In this document: in pieces, positions 1-9,314 of the stretch
How positions within the stretch are numbered: the stretch's first letter is position 1
How the letters are laid out: each line of letters begins with the position of its first letter
Assembly (NCBI RefSeq): GCF_012273655.1
Contig: NZ_JAAWWP010000018.1
Span: 89,323 to 153,322 of the forward strand
Length of the DNA stretch: 64,000 nucleotides
Direction of reading: 5' to 3'
DNA from: Streptomyces physcomitrii
GTDB lineage: Bacteria; Actinomycetota; Actinomycetes; Streptomycetales; Streptomycetaceae
Made by a program: the position numbers and the translations under genes
Notes under the pieces: model-generated
Database searches by the model: none
The model's input: the letters and a program-made list of their open reading frames with translations, nothing else
What the model was told of the DNA's origin: nothing

Positions 1-431
<431 letters not shown>

Positions 432-435
<4 letters not shown>

Positions 436-1232
436 GCGCCGTGCACCGCATCCCGCGCGACGCCACCATCGTCGCCTGGCGCAACCTGCTCAACCTGCGC
501 CGCACCCCCGGCTCCGTCATCGCCGCCCTGATCCAGCCGGTGATGTTCGTCCTGCTGCTCGCCTACGTCTTCGGCGGCAGCCTCGGCGGCGGCGACTACC
601 GCACCTTCCTGATGGGCGGCATCTTCGCCCAGGCGGTCACCTTCAACGCCGCCTTCACCGCCCTCGGGCTCGCCAAGGACCTCGACAACGGCATCGTCGA
701 CCGCTTCCGTTCGCTGCCGATGCCCCGCATGGCCGTCCTCCTCGGGCGCACCCTCTCCGACCTCTCGATGAGCGTCGTCACCCTCACGGTGACCTCGCTG
801 TGCGGCCTGCTCGTCGGCTGGCGCGTCGGCGGATCCGCCCTCGAGGCCGTCCTCGCCTACCTGCTCATCCTGCTCTTCGCCTTCGCCATGTCCTGGGTCG
901 GCGCCGCCATCGGCCTGATGGCCCGCAGCGTCGAGGTGGCGCAGAGCGCCGGGCTCATCTGGCTCTTCCCGGTCACCTTCGTCTCCTCCTCCTTCGTCTC
1001 CACCCGCACCATGCCGGGCCCCCTCCGGACCGTCGCCGAGTGGAACCCGGTCTCCGCCACCGCGACCGCCGTCCGCGACCTGCTCGGCAACCCGCCCCCG
1101 CCCGGCACCGACCCCGGCACCGCCTGGCCCGTCGTCCACGCCCTCCCCTACGCACTCGGCTGCGCGGCACTGATCACCGCCGTGTTCATGGCCCTGTCCC
1201 TGCGCCGCTTCCGCAGGATCTCTCTGGTCTGA
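432..1232 (+). CDS. DrrB-type ABC-2 transporter permease
   Basis: The product has 266 aa and about six hydrophobic segments. It contains the ABC-2 family pattern: an FGGSLGGGDYRTFLMGGIF loop after the first membrane segment, then DLDNGIVDRFRSLPMPR. The ATG lies inside an ATGA overlap with the ATPase gene, so the two are translationally coupled and form one exporter. DrrAB-type systems export hydrophobic drugs or lipids, but no substrate can be read from this sequence. The gene is complete and of normal length. Confidence 0.93.
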
Positions 1233-1810
1233 CGAACCGCCCACGCCACCCACCCGGGACGAGCACGCTGCTTGCGGCGGGCGATCCGGCAAGGAGCCGG
1301 ACACCGCAGCGGCGGGCCTCCGGCCGTCCACGGCCCGGACCGGCCTTCACCTCGCTCGGACACCAGGCGGACTGCCCCGGGCTGTGCGGGCATTCAGTGC
1401 CGAACCGATGCTCAGTGGCCGACGGCTTCCACCGACGGCTGGTCATCGGGGACAAGCTGCGGGGGCTTTCCCAGGCCGACGCACATTCTCTTGCGAACCC
1501 CCAGGTCAGCGCCCTCCCCTCACCAATCCCTCCCCGCATGGCAGGACTTCAGCCACCGGCTGCACGAGGCGGGACATCAGCCGTACCGTCCGGTGTGGCC
1601 TTGAGCTGAGGGGCCGGTGATTTCGGGCGGGGTCTTCGGGCCTCGCCCTCGGCATGTTCCGGGTGCGGTGCCGAGCGGCCAGGGGCCCCGTACGGGCACC
1701 CGGGTTGTGCCGGAGCCGCCCGCCCCGGCCCGCTCGGCGTGCCGCACTTCTCCTCCGGCCCGGGCGATGACTCTTGTCGTGATGGCCGGTCTCCCTTCCG
1801 GAGACCCCAT
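1233..1810. other. non-coding stretch downstream of the exporter
   Basis: No reading frame here resembles a protein in composition or motif. Long open frames exist on both strands, but they are Arg/Pro-rich products of GC-rich DNA. The stretch may hold decayed sequence. I see no convincing terminator. Confidence 0.5.
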
Positions 1811-1907
1811 CGACGGACCCCGGCGGACCCCGTCGGATCCCGTCGGATCCCGTCGGATCCCGTCGGATCCCGTCGGATCCCGTCGGATCCCGTCGGATCC
1901 CGTCGGC
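1811..1907. repeat. 10-bp tandem repeat, seven perfect CGTCGGATCC units
   Basis: CGTCGGATCC is repeated seven times without error from 1831 to 1900. Two degenerate units precede it (CGACGGACCC and CGGCGGACCC), and a partial CGTCGGCGGA follows. Every perfect unit contains the palindrome GGATCC. The array ends about 45 bp before the start of the DHFR-like gene, so it lies in the probable promoter or leader. The perfection of the copies points to recent slippage, though the one-helical-turn period would also suit protein binding. Confidence 0.95.
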
Positions 1908-1950
1908 GGACTCCGTCGACAGACCCATCGGCCGCACCGAGGAGAACACC

Positions 1951-2529
1951 ATGACCGCCACCTACACCTTCGACGTCTTCTCCAGTCTCGACGGCTTCGG
2001 CGCCGCCGGGGGCGACTGGACCGGCTACTGGGGCAAGCAGGGCCCCGAACTCCTCGACCACCGCCTCGACTTGTACGCCGAGGAGCAGCGGATGGTCTTC
2101 GGGGCGGGCACCTACCGGGCGTTCGCCGCGATGCTGGCGTCGAGCACCGAGGACTCCGATGTACGCGACCCCTGGGTCACGCGGATGCGGAACATGCCGG
2201 CCACGGTGGTGTCGACCACCCTGGAAGGCCCCCTGGACTGGCCGGACGCACAGCTGGTGCGCGGCGACGCCGTCGAGGTCGTGGCCCGGCTGAAGGAGGA
2301 GTCCGCGGTGCCGCTGCGCTCGCACGGCAGCCTGTCGATGAACCGGGCGCTGATGGCCGCCGGGCTCGTCGACCGCGTCCAGGTCACGCTCTTCCCCGCG
2401 ATCACCGGCCGGACCGGACTCGACCCGATCTTCCGGGGCGCGGCCGACTTCGACCTCGAACTGCTCGACCACCGCACCCTCGACGGCCGCATCCAGGAGC
2501 TGGTCTACCGGCCGACCCTGCACACCTGA
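1951..2529 (+). CDS. dihydrofolate reductase family protein (RibD C-terminal type)
   Basis: The product has 192 aa. It starts TATYTFDVFSSLDGFGAAGGDW, typical of the stand-alone DHFR-like/RibD reductase family, and ends in a strand region matching ELLDHRTLDGRIQELVYRP. The middle part VPLRSHGSLSMNRALMAAGLVDRVQVTLFP matches the nucleotide-binding fold that binds NADPH in these enzymes. The substrate is not known for most family members. A ribosome binding site GAGGAGAACACC sits just before the ATG. The gene stands alone between the 10-bp repeat and the palindromic element. Confidence 0.9.
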   Translation: MTATYTFDVFSSLDGFGAAGGDWTGYWGKQGPELLDHRLDLYAEEQRMVFGAGTYRAFAAMLASSTEDSDVRDPWVTRMRNMPATVVSTTLEGPLDWPDAQLVRGDAVEVVARLKEESAVPLRSHGSLSMNRALMAAGLVDRVQVTLFPAITGRTGLDPIFRGAADFDLELLDHRTLDGRIQELVYRPTLHT

Positions 2530-2550
2530 ACCGCTCCACGCGCGCCCCGC

Positions 2551-2729
2551 CTAGGGCCTGTCTTCACACTCCCCTCTGCGTCGCGACGCCTGGCACGCAC
2601 TCTCGCCGCACCGGGCACAAGGCCAAGTACGTCCAGTACGAGACCTTGCACCCGGCACACCGAGAGCACGCACCAGACGCCGCAACGCCGCCCTCCGGGC
2701 GACGAGGGGAGTGTAAAGACAGGCCCTAG
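2551..2729. mobile_element. 179-bp palindromic MITE-like element
   Basis: The element is bounded by 26-bp terminal inverted repeats (2551-2576 and 2704-2729) with one difference, reading CTAGGGCCTGTC from both ends. Inside lies a second 45-bp pair of arms (2578-2622 and 2644-2688) around a 21-nt loop, and a small side hairpin at 2689-2701. It encodes no protein. The layout is that of a miniature inverted-repeat transposable element or a structured intergenic element. I found no second copy and no transposase in the window, and the terminal CTAG may be a target duplication or part of the element. Confidence 0.75.
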
Positions 2730-2883
2730 CAGGTCCCCCGCCCCGGCGCAATCGCCTGGCGTACGGAATCGGGGCGCGCGGTTCCGGGGGAACGCTCATC
2801 CGGCGACTAGGAAGCCGCGTTACCGCCGGATACCTTCCTCCGAGACCACCAGTGTGTTCCAGTTCACTCACCCCGGGGGACCC

Positions 2884-4227
2884 ATGCCCAGGAAGTCCGT
2901 ACGGCTGCCGGCCGCCGCCGTCGTCACCGCCCTCGCCGCGGGCATCGCCCCCGCCGCCACGGCGGAGGCGGCGCCCGAAGCCGCCGCGGCCACGGCGAAG
3001 GACGCCTTCTACCGCTACGACGGCGGCAAGCCGCTCTCCTCGTACCGGCCCGGAGACGTCCTGAAGAAGCGGACGCTGACCTATCACGTGGTGGGCATCC
3101 CCACGCCGGTCAAGGCGATCCAGCTGCTCTACCGCTCGACCGACGCGCTCGGCCGCCCCGCCGCCAATGTCACCACCGTGGTGCGCAGCATCAAGGGCGA
3201 CTCCACCAAGGCGGTCTCGTACCAGTCCTTCTACGACTCCCTCAACCCGGAGGACGCGCCGTCCCGGGCCATCGCGGGCGATGTCCGGCTCGGCGGGCTC
3301 ATCGCCAACGCCGAGAACATCTTCCTGGCGCCGCTGCTGCTCCAGGGCTACAACGTGATCATCCCGGACACCGAGGGGCAGCGGGCCGACTTCGCCGCCG
3401 GACCGGAGTACGGGGCCAACACCCTGGACTCGATCCGCGCCTCGACCCGCGCGGAGGCCGGGGCCGGGATGGACGCCGCGACCCGGGTCGGCCTGATCGG
3501 CTACTCCGGCGGCGCCATCGCCACCAACTGGGCGGCGGCCCGGGCCCCCGAGTACGCGCCGGACGTCAACAAGCGCCTGGTGGGCTTCACCGAGGGCGGA
3601 CTGCTCGTCGCCCCGGCGCACAACCTGAAGTACGTGAGCGGCTCCCTGGTCTGGTCCGGGGTCATCCCGATGGCGATCATCGGCGTCGCCCGCTCGTACG
3701 ACATCGACCTCAAGAAATACATGAGCCCCTACGGCGTCGAGGTCTACGAGAAGCTGGAGGACGGCAGCCTCCTCGACGCCCTGGGCCACTACCCCGGGCT
3801 GACCTGGAAGAAGCTGGCGAAGCCGGAGTACGCCGACCCGAACTCGGTGCCGGAGTTCGTCACGGCGGTGAACAAGGTCAACCTCGGCTCGGCCGCCACC
3901 CCGACCGTCCCCGGGCACATCGCGCAGGGCGTCGGCGGCGTCACCGAGGGGACCCTCGGCAATCCCGAGGGCATCGGCAGGGGCGACGGGGTCATGGTCG
4001 CCGGGGACGTGCGGGCGCTCGCCCGGCAGTACTGCGCCACCGGCAACGACTCCATCCGCTACCAGCAGTACGGCCTGCTCAGCCATCTCCCGAGCGCCGC
4101 GGTCTGGGCGCCGGGCGCGCTCGGCTGGCTCAACGACCGGTTCGCGGGCAAGAAGGCACCCTCCGACTGCGGCCGCATCCCCGCGGGCAACTCCCTGGAG
4201 CCGGAGCGGCCCACCTCCGGGTCGTGA
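2884..4227 (+). CDS. secreted lipase (secretory lipase family)
   Basis: The product has 447 aa from the ATG after a GGGGGA ribosome binding site; an in-frame GTG at 2854 is less likely. Residues 1-30 form a signal peptide (PRKS, hydrophobic core, then ATAEA). The alpha/beta-hydrolase nucleophile elbow is GYSGG near residue 205, within a region reading RVGLIGYSGGAIATNW that is typical of the fungal and actinobacterial LIP family (triacylglycerol or ester hydrolysis outside the cell). It stands alone and converges on the GH92 gene, with a strong shared terminator between them. Confidence 0.9.
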   Translation: MPRKSVRLPAAAVVTALAAGIAPAATAEAAPEAAAATAKDAFYRYDGGKPLSSYRPGDVLKKRTLTYHVVGIPTPVKAIQLLYRSTDALGRPAANVTTVVRSIKGDSTKAVSYQSFYDSLNPEDAPSRAIAGDVRLGGLIANAENIFLAPLLLQGYNVIIPDTEGQRADFAAGPEYGANTLDSIRASTRAEAGAGMDAATRVGLIGYSGGAIATNWAAARAPEYAPDVNKRLVGFTEGGLLVAPAHNLKYVSGSLVWSGVIPMAIIGVARSYDIDLKKYMSPYGVEVYEKLEDGSLLDALGHYPGLTWKKLAKPEYADPNSVPEFVTAVNKVNLGSAATPTVPGHIAQGVGGVTEGTLGNPEGIGRGDGVMVAGDVRALARQYCATGNDSIRYQQYGLLSHLPSAAVWAPGALGWLNDRFAGKKAPSDCGRIPAGNSLEPERPTSGS

Positions 4228-4270
4228 CGACCGGACCGCGGAGCCCGGTCCCGTGACCGCCGGGTCCTGA

Positions 4271-4332
4271 CCGGGAGAGCACCGAGGCCGGGCCCCGGCG
4301 GTTCGCGGGGCCCGGCCTCGGTGCTCTCCCGG
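4271..4332. terminator. bidirectional terminator, 26-bp perfect stem
   Basis: Arms 4271-4296 and 4307-4332 are perfectly complementary around a 10-nt loop. The hairpin lies between the convergent lipase and GH92 genes and can stop transcription from both sides. There is no U tract, as is common in Streptomyces. Confidence 0.93.
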
Positions 4333-4344
4333 GTGCGGCGACCG

Positions 4345-7300
4345 TCAGGAGGTCGCCACCGCGAAGACGTGCAGGTCACCGCCCTGGGTCGACTCCGGCA
4401 GCGTCACGCTCACCAACCGCGCGCCCGGGCGCAGCGGGATCGGGGCGGTGGCGAAGACATAGGTGTCCACCGGCTCGGTGGTACCGCCCTCGACCGTCCG
4501 GTACGGGGTGTGCACCGCCTTCACATTCCCGTACGAGGGCTCCTCGCTGCCGCCGCCCAGGGTCCAGTCGCTGAAGCCGAACTCGGCCTTCTCGGTGCTG
4601 CCGTCCGCGTAGGTGAGGGTGAGGCTTCCGCTGCTCGGGCCGGAGGCGGCGCTGCCGAGCAGCCCGAGCCGGGTGGCACCGGCGGAGCCGGCCGAGAGGT
4701 CCAACACCTGTTCGCCGCCGCCCACTTGGACGTTGTCCGGCGAACCGGGCTTCACCTGGGGCCAGTTGAAGTCGAAGCCGCCGGCCGTGACCTTCCCGCC
4801 GGGCACCGCGCCCGCCGCGGCGAGGGCCTTGGCGGAGTAACTCCAGCCGCCGCCGTCGAAGTTGCCGGTGGGCTCGGTGTCGTCGGCGGAGATGCCGGTG
4901 TTGTTGACCAGCCAGCTGAGGGTGCCGCGCTGACCGACCGTCACCGAGAGCCAGGCCTTCGGGACGCTGCCGCCCTGCGCCGAGGACACCGTCAACGGCA
5001 CCTTGTAAAGCCCGGGTTGAGTGCCCGCCGCCGCGGTGACCGAGAGCTTCGCGGTGGCACTCCCCCGCTTCGGCACGGTCAGGGCGCCCCGGCTCGGGGA
5101 CACCCGGATCCCCTCCGGCGGCTTCGCGGACCAGCGGACCGGGACTCGCCGGTCGCGCAGCGTGGAGACCTCCAGGGCGGCCCGTACCGAGGTGCCGGGC
5201 TCGGCCTTGACCTGGTCGGGCACGGTCCCGGCGAAGAACGGCGACTCCCCGGTACGGAAGGAGGGCGGCGCGTCCCGCGGGTCGCTGCCCCAGGAGGTGT
5301 CGGGGCTGCCGCCGAGGGTGTAGTCCAGGGTGCCGCCGTGCTCCACGAAGGAGGCGGGGACCCAAGGCCGGTCGGAGGAGCGGCCGTTGACCTCGACGCC
5401 GTGGATGTAGATGTTCTCCGCGGAGGCCCCCGGAGCCCGGACGGTGATCTTCTTGCCGCCTCCGGTGTGCACGACCGCCCGCGGGAACACGGGGCTGGAG
5501 AGCACCAGGTCGGCGCGGCTGGGGACCTGCGGGTACATCCCGAGCGCCGAGAAGACGTACCAGGCGGACATGGTGCCCGCGTCGTCGTTGCCGGGGATGC
5601 CGCCCGGGCCGGTGGTCCACAGCTGGTCCAGCTCGGCGCGGACGGTCTCCTGGGTCTTGTAGGGGGCGCCCAAGTAGTCGTAGAGGTAAGGGGCGTTGAT
5701 GTCGGGTTCGTTGGTGGGGTCGTAGCGCGTGGGGTCCTCGGCGGAGAAGTCGAACTTCCCGTCCGGGGTGCGGAAGAAGGCGTCCAGGCGTTCGGTGGTC
5801 CGCTTCCGGCCGCCCATGGCCTCGGCCAGCCCGGCGACGTCCGAGTAGACCATCCAGGAGTAGCGCGCGCTGGTGCCCTCCACGAAGCCCTGCTCGGTGG
5901 CCGGGTCGAAGGACGCGCCCGCCCAGGAGCCGTCCGCCTTGCGGTCGCGCATATAGCCGCCCTCGGGGGTGGCGCCCGGGTCGAAGACCTTGGTCCAGTT
6001 CCCGGCCCGCTTCAGGAAGGTCCGCCGGGTGGCGAAGTCACCGGTCTCGCCCGCGAGTTCGGCGAGGGCGAAGTCCGCGGCGCTGTCCTCCAGGGTCTCG
6101 GCGGCGCCGCCCCAGCAGTGGCAGTCGTCGGCGGGGACGTAGCCGTTCGCCAAGTACTTGTCCAGGGACGGGCGTTGGCCGACGCACTCGACATTGCAGC
6201 CCGCGTCGCTGGAGTCGTTGGCGGTGGGCACGGTGGCCTCGTGCACCAGCGAGGAGAGGGCGCCCTTCACATCGAAGTCCCGGGCGCCGAAGGCGTACAT
6301 CCCGGCGAGCGCGGGCGCCGAGGGGTCCCCGCTCATCACGCTGGTCTTGCCGTGCTGGAGCAGCCAGCGGTCCCACTCGCCGCCGCGCTGCCGGGCGTAG
6401 TTGAAGAGCGACTGCGCATAGTCGCTCGCGGCCTTCGGCTGGAGCAGCGCGAGCAACTGCACCTGGCTGCGGTACTGGTCCCAGCCGGAGAAGGTGCCGT
6501 ACTGGGCGTGCTGACCCCTCGTCAGGCGGTGGGTGCGGCCGTCGGCGCCCCGGTACCGGCCGCCCGTATCGCTGGTGAGGGTCGGCTCCAGCATCGCGTG
6601 GTAGAGCGCGGTGTAGAAGGTGGTGCGCTGCTCGCGGGTGCCGCCGCCGACCTGGACCCGGCCGAGGGCCCGCCGCCACTGCTCCCGGGCGGCCGACCGC
6701 ACCGCCCCGAAGCTCCGCGAACTCGGGTTCTCCGCGCGGAGGTTGGCCTCGGCGCCCGCCGCGCTGACGTAGGAGATCGCGACCCGGGCCCGTACCTGCC
6801 GGGTGCCTTCCGGGAAGGTGACGTACGCGCCCGAGCCCTTGCCCGCTACCGGCCTGCCGTTCTTGTCGAAGCCGGTGCCGCCGCGCGCCGCGTCGGTGCC
6901 GGGGCGCAGCTTCTCGTCCTGCCAGGTACCGGAGGCGGCGAAGGGCCGGTCGAAGCGGACGGTGAAGTGCAGGGTGTAGAGCTTCCTGCGGTTGTTCTCG
7001 CTCTGCGGCCCGCAGAAGTTGCCCGCGTCGACGGAGCCGGTCACGGTACGGCGCCCGGCGTCCACCTTCACCTGTGAACCGGTGCTGCCCGTCTCGGAGT
7101 TGGAGGTACGGAAGAGCATGCTCGCGGGCTTGTCCGCGGGGAAGCCGAAGCGTCCCGAGCCGGTACGCGCGGTGGTGGTCAGCTCCGCGCTCGCCCCGCT
7201 GTCCAGGCCGACCTTGTAGTACCCGGCGGCCGCCTTCTCGTTCCGGTGCGAGAAGGTGCTCGCGTAGACCTCGTCCTCGGTGTCCGCGCTCGGCGAGGAG

Positions 7301-7734
7301 GTCACCTCACCGACGTGCGGCATGATCGGGATGTCCCCGTTGGCCCCCGAACACCCCACCCCGCTCAGGTGCGTGAGGCTGAAGCCCCGGATCCGCGTCG
7401 CGTCGTACTGGTACCCGCCGGGCGCGGGCGTCGCCACCTGACTCCCCTTCGAGTTCTGCGGACTCCAGGCCAGCATCCCGAAGGGGACCACCGCGCCGGG
7501 GTAGGTGTTGCCGAGGTTGGCGCTGCCGATCAGGGGGTCTACGTAGGGGACGGGGTCGGTGGTCAGCTTCTCGGCCGCCGGGGCCGAGGGGGTCGCCGCG
7601 GTGGCCGCGGGGGCGGTGAGACCGGCGGCTGCGAGGGCGGTGGCGGCCGCCAGGGCGGCGAGGGCCAGGCGCCCGCGGGGGCGGCCGGGCGGGGCGGGGG
7701 ACGTGTCCGGCCTGGTGGATCTGTACGACACCAT
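4345..7734 (-). CDS. secreted GH92 alpha-1,2-mannosidase
   Basis: The product has 1129 aa. The start is the ATG preceded by GGAAGGG. Residues 1-46 are a signal peptide with an Arg-rich n-region. The GH92 N-terminal domain opens with YVDPLIGSANLGNTYPG (about residue 62). The conserved catalytic region includes GNDDAGTMSAWYVFSALGMYP near residue 712. A NEW3-like beta domain follows (about 850-910), then a C-terminal beta-sandwich that may bind carbohydrate. GH92 enzymes are Ca2+-dependent exo-mannosidases trimming mannans or N-glycans. A perfect palindrome 70 bp upstream suggests control by a LacI-type sugar repressor encoded elsewhere. Confidence 0.92.
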   Translation of the reverse strand: MVSYRSTRPDTSPAPPGRPRGRLALAALAAATALAAAGLTAPAATAATPSAPAAEKLTTDPVPYVDPLIGSANLGNTYPGAVVPFGMLAWSPQNSKGSQVATPAPGGYQYDATRIRGFSLTHLSGVGCSGANGDIPIMPHVGEVTSSPSADTEDEVYASTFSHRNEKAAAGYYKVGLDSGASAELTTTARTGSGRFGFPADKPASMLFRTSNSETGSTGSQVKVDAGRRTVTGSVDAGNFCGPQSENNRRKLYTLHFTVRFDRPFAASGTWQDEKLRPGTDAARGGTGFDKNGRPVAGKGSGAYVTFPEGTRQVRARVAISYVSAAGAEANLRAENPSSRSFGAVRSAAREQWRRALGRVQVGGGTREQRTTFYTALYHAMLEPTLTSDTGGRYRGADGRTHRLTRGQHAQYGTFSGWDQYRSQVQLLALLQPKAASDYAQSLFNYARQRGGEWDRWLLQHGKTSVMSGDPSAPALAGMYAFGARDFDVKGALSSLVHEATVPTANDSSDAGCNVECVGQRPSLDKYLANGYVPADDCHCWGGAAETLEDSAADFALAELAGETGDFATRRTFLKRAGNWTKVFDPGATPEGGYMRDRKADGSWAGASFDPATEQGFVEGTSARYSWMVYSDVAGLAEAMGGRKRTTERLDAFFRTPDGKFDFSAEDPTRYDPTNEPDINAPYLYDYLGAPYKTQETVRAELDQLWTTGPGGIPGNDDAGTMSAWYVFSALGMYPQVPSRADLVLSSPVFPRAVVHTGGGKKITVRAPGASAENIYIHGVEVNGRSSDRPWVPASFVEHGGTLDYTLGGSPDTSWGSDPRDAPPSFRTGESPFFAGTVPDQVKAEPGTSVRAALEVSTLRDRRVPVRWSAKPPEGIRVSPSRGALTVPKRGSATAKLSVTAAAGTQPGLYKVPLTVSSAQGGSVPKAWLSVTVGQRGTLSWLVNNTGISADDTEPTGNFDGGGWSYSAKALAAAGAVPGGKVTAGGFDFNWPQVKPGSPDNVQVGGGEQVLDLSAGSAGATRLGLLGSAASGPSSGSLTLTYADGSTEKAEFGFSDWTLGGGSEEPSYGNVKAVHTPYRTVEGGTTEPVDTYVFATAPIPLRPGARLVSVTLPESTQGGDLHVFAVATS

Positions 7735-7803
7735 TGCTGCCCTTCCTGCGTACGGGTGGGGGGCGGGGCGGTGAACTGTCCGGCCGTTGCGCGCACTTGA
7801 CCA

Positions 7804-7815
7804 GACAACGTTGTC
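7804..7815. promoter_or_regulatory. palindromic operator GACAACGTTGTC (LacI-type)
   Basis: This perfect 12-bp palindrome with a central CG lies about 70 bp upstream of the GH92 start codon. The central CG and AAC/GTT arms are typical of LacI/GalR-family operators controlling sugar genes. No LacI gene is present nearby, so the regulator would act in trans. Confidence 0.7.
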
Positions 7816-7869
7816 AGAATCTGCCGGTAGATGCTTCTGGGCGCGGGCGGGGCTGTCAAGGGTTTGGAC

Positions 7870-7925
7870 GGGGGTCCGCCCGACGCCGGGGCCGCCCCAC
7901 GCCTCCTTCGCGTCGGGCGGCCCCC
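7870..7925 (-). terminator. probable terminator of the ThDP/KAS operon
   Basis: Arms 7870-7885 and 7911-7925 pair (CGTCGGGCGGCCCCC against its complement with one bulge) around a loop of about 25 nt. The hairpin starts just downstream of the aminotransferase stop codon. Confidence 0.6.
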
Positions 7926-7943
7926 GCCACCTGCCTCCCGACC

Positions 7944-9269
7944 TCAGCCCGTGGCGGCCGTCGTCGCCCGGTGGAGGGTGTCGACGATGCGGTCGATCTG
8001 GGCCGCGTTCACGATCAGCGGCGGGGCGACGGCGAGGACCGGGCCCTCGCTGCGGACGATCACCCCGGCGCGCAGGCAGCCCAGCATCACCTGGGTGGCG
8101 CGGTCGAAGGTGTCGAACTCGATGCCCGCAAAGAGGCCGACGCCGCGGACGTCGCTGACGCCCTCCAGGTCCTTGAGCCGGTCGGTGAGGCCGCCGCAGA
8201 GGCGTTCGCCCATGGCGGCGGCGTGCTCGATCAGGCCCTCCTCCTCGATGGTCTCCAGGACGGCCAGCGAGACCGCCGCGCCCAGGGCGTGCCCGCTGGT
8301 GGTGTGGCCGTGCCGCAGGCCGCCGAGCATCGGGTCGGCGGCGAAGGCCTCGGCGATCTCCGCGGTGGTCGTGACGGCGGCGAAGGGCACGTATCCGGCG
8401 GCGAGTCCCTTGCCCAGGGTGAGCAGGTCGGGGCGGATGCCCTCGCGGCGGTGCGCGAACCACTCGCCGGTGCGGCCGAAGCCGGTGGTCACCTCGTCGA
8501 CGACGAGCAGGACCCCGTGCCGGTCGCAGATCTCCCGGACGGCGCGCAGATATCCGGCGGGCAGCGGGCGGATGCCGCCGACGCCGAGGACCGGCTCCAC
8601 GAAGAAGGCGGCGACGTTCTCCGCGCCCTGGGCGAGGATCGCCTCCTCCAGGGCCTCCGCGCCGGGCCGGACCTCGCCCCGGTCGCGCACGGTCGAGCCG
8701 GGGGTGGGCACCCGTACGAAGCCCTCGGGCAGCGGGCCGCAGCCCGTCCAGGCGAGCGGGGAACCGGACATCGCGGCGGCGGCGAGGGTGGTGCCGTGGT
8801 AGCTGTCGGCGAGCGAGAGCACCGTGGTGCGCTGCGGCTGGCCGCGCAGGGCGTGGTACATCCGCACGATGCGGATGGCCGCCTCGGTGGCCTCCGAACC
8901 GGAGTTGCAGAACAGGGTGCGCCCGTCCGGCTCGCCGAGCAGTTCGGCCAGCCGGGCCGCGAGCCGCACCGCGGGCTCGTTGGACGAGCCGAGCAGGGCG
9001 TACGTCATGAGCTTGCCGGCCTGCTCGGTCAGGGCGGCCACCACCCGCGGGTGGCTGTAGCCGAGCGTGGCGTTGAACTGGCCGCTGCGCCCGTCCAGAT
9101 AGGTGTTGCCGTGCGCGTCGGTGACCTCGACCCCGCTGCCCTCGACCAGCACCAGCTGGTCGCCGACGCCGTACGGGGTCCAGGGGTGCAGCAGGTGGCG
9201 GCGGTCGAGCTCGGCCAGTTCCTCTCCGGCGGGGCGCGGCGCGGTGGGTGCGGGCGGGGTGTCGGTCAT
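7944..9269 (-). CDS. class III PLP-dependent aminotransferase
   Basis: The product has 441 aa. Fold type I, class III landmarks are present: SGSEATEAA (124-132), SYHGTT (156-161), VDEVTTGFGRTGEWF (257-271) with Asp258, and the PLP-binding Lys287 in LTLGKGLAAGY. The family transfers amino groups onto omega-oxo acids, aldehydes or glutamate-semialdehyde-like substrates. It is the last gene of the four-gene operon, starting 45 bp after the KAS III-like gene. In this context it probably aminates a ketone or aldehyde made by the ThDP and KAS enzymes. The substrate cannot be deduced. Confidence 0.92.
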   Translation of the reverse strand: MTDTPPAPTAPRPAGEELAELDRRHLLHPWTPYGVGDQLVLVEGSGVEVTDAHGNTYLDGRSGQFNATLGYSHPRVVAALTEQAGKLMTYALLGSSNEPAVRLAARLAELLGEPDGRTLFCNSGSEATEAAIRIVRMYHALRGQPQRTTVLSLADSYHGTTLAAAAMSGSPLAWTGCGPLPEGFVRVPTPGSTVRDRGEVRPGAEALEEAILAQGAENVAAFFVEPVLGVGGIRPLPAGYLRAVREICDRHGVLLVVDEVTTGFGRTGEWFAHRREGIRPDLLTLGKGLAAGYVPFAAVTTTAEIAEAFAADPMLGGLRHGHTTSGHALGAAVSLAVLETIEEEGLIEHAAAMGERLCGGLTDRLKDLEGVSDVRGVGLFAGIEFDTFDRATQVMLGCLRAGVIVRSEGPVLAVAPPLIVNAAQIDRIVDTLHRATTAATG

Positions 9270-9314
9270 CGGCGGGCTCCAGAGGGGTGGCGGTCGGGCG
9301 GGTGGCGGCGGGGG

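Noticed and set aside
1617..2729. A 370-codon plus frame across the 10-bp repeat and the DHFR-like gene
   Set aside because: The composition is Arg/Pro/His-rich; the DHFR-like frame is the real gene and the rest is a shadow.
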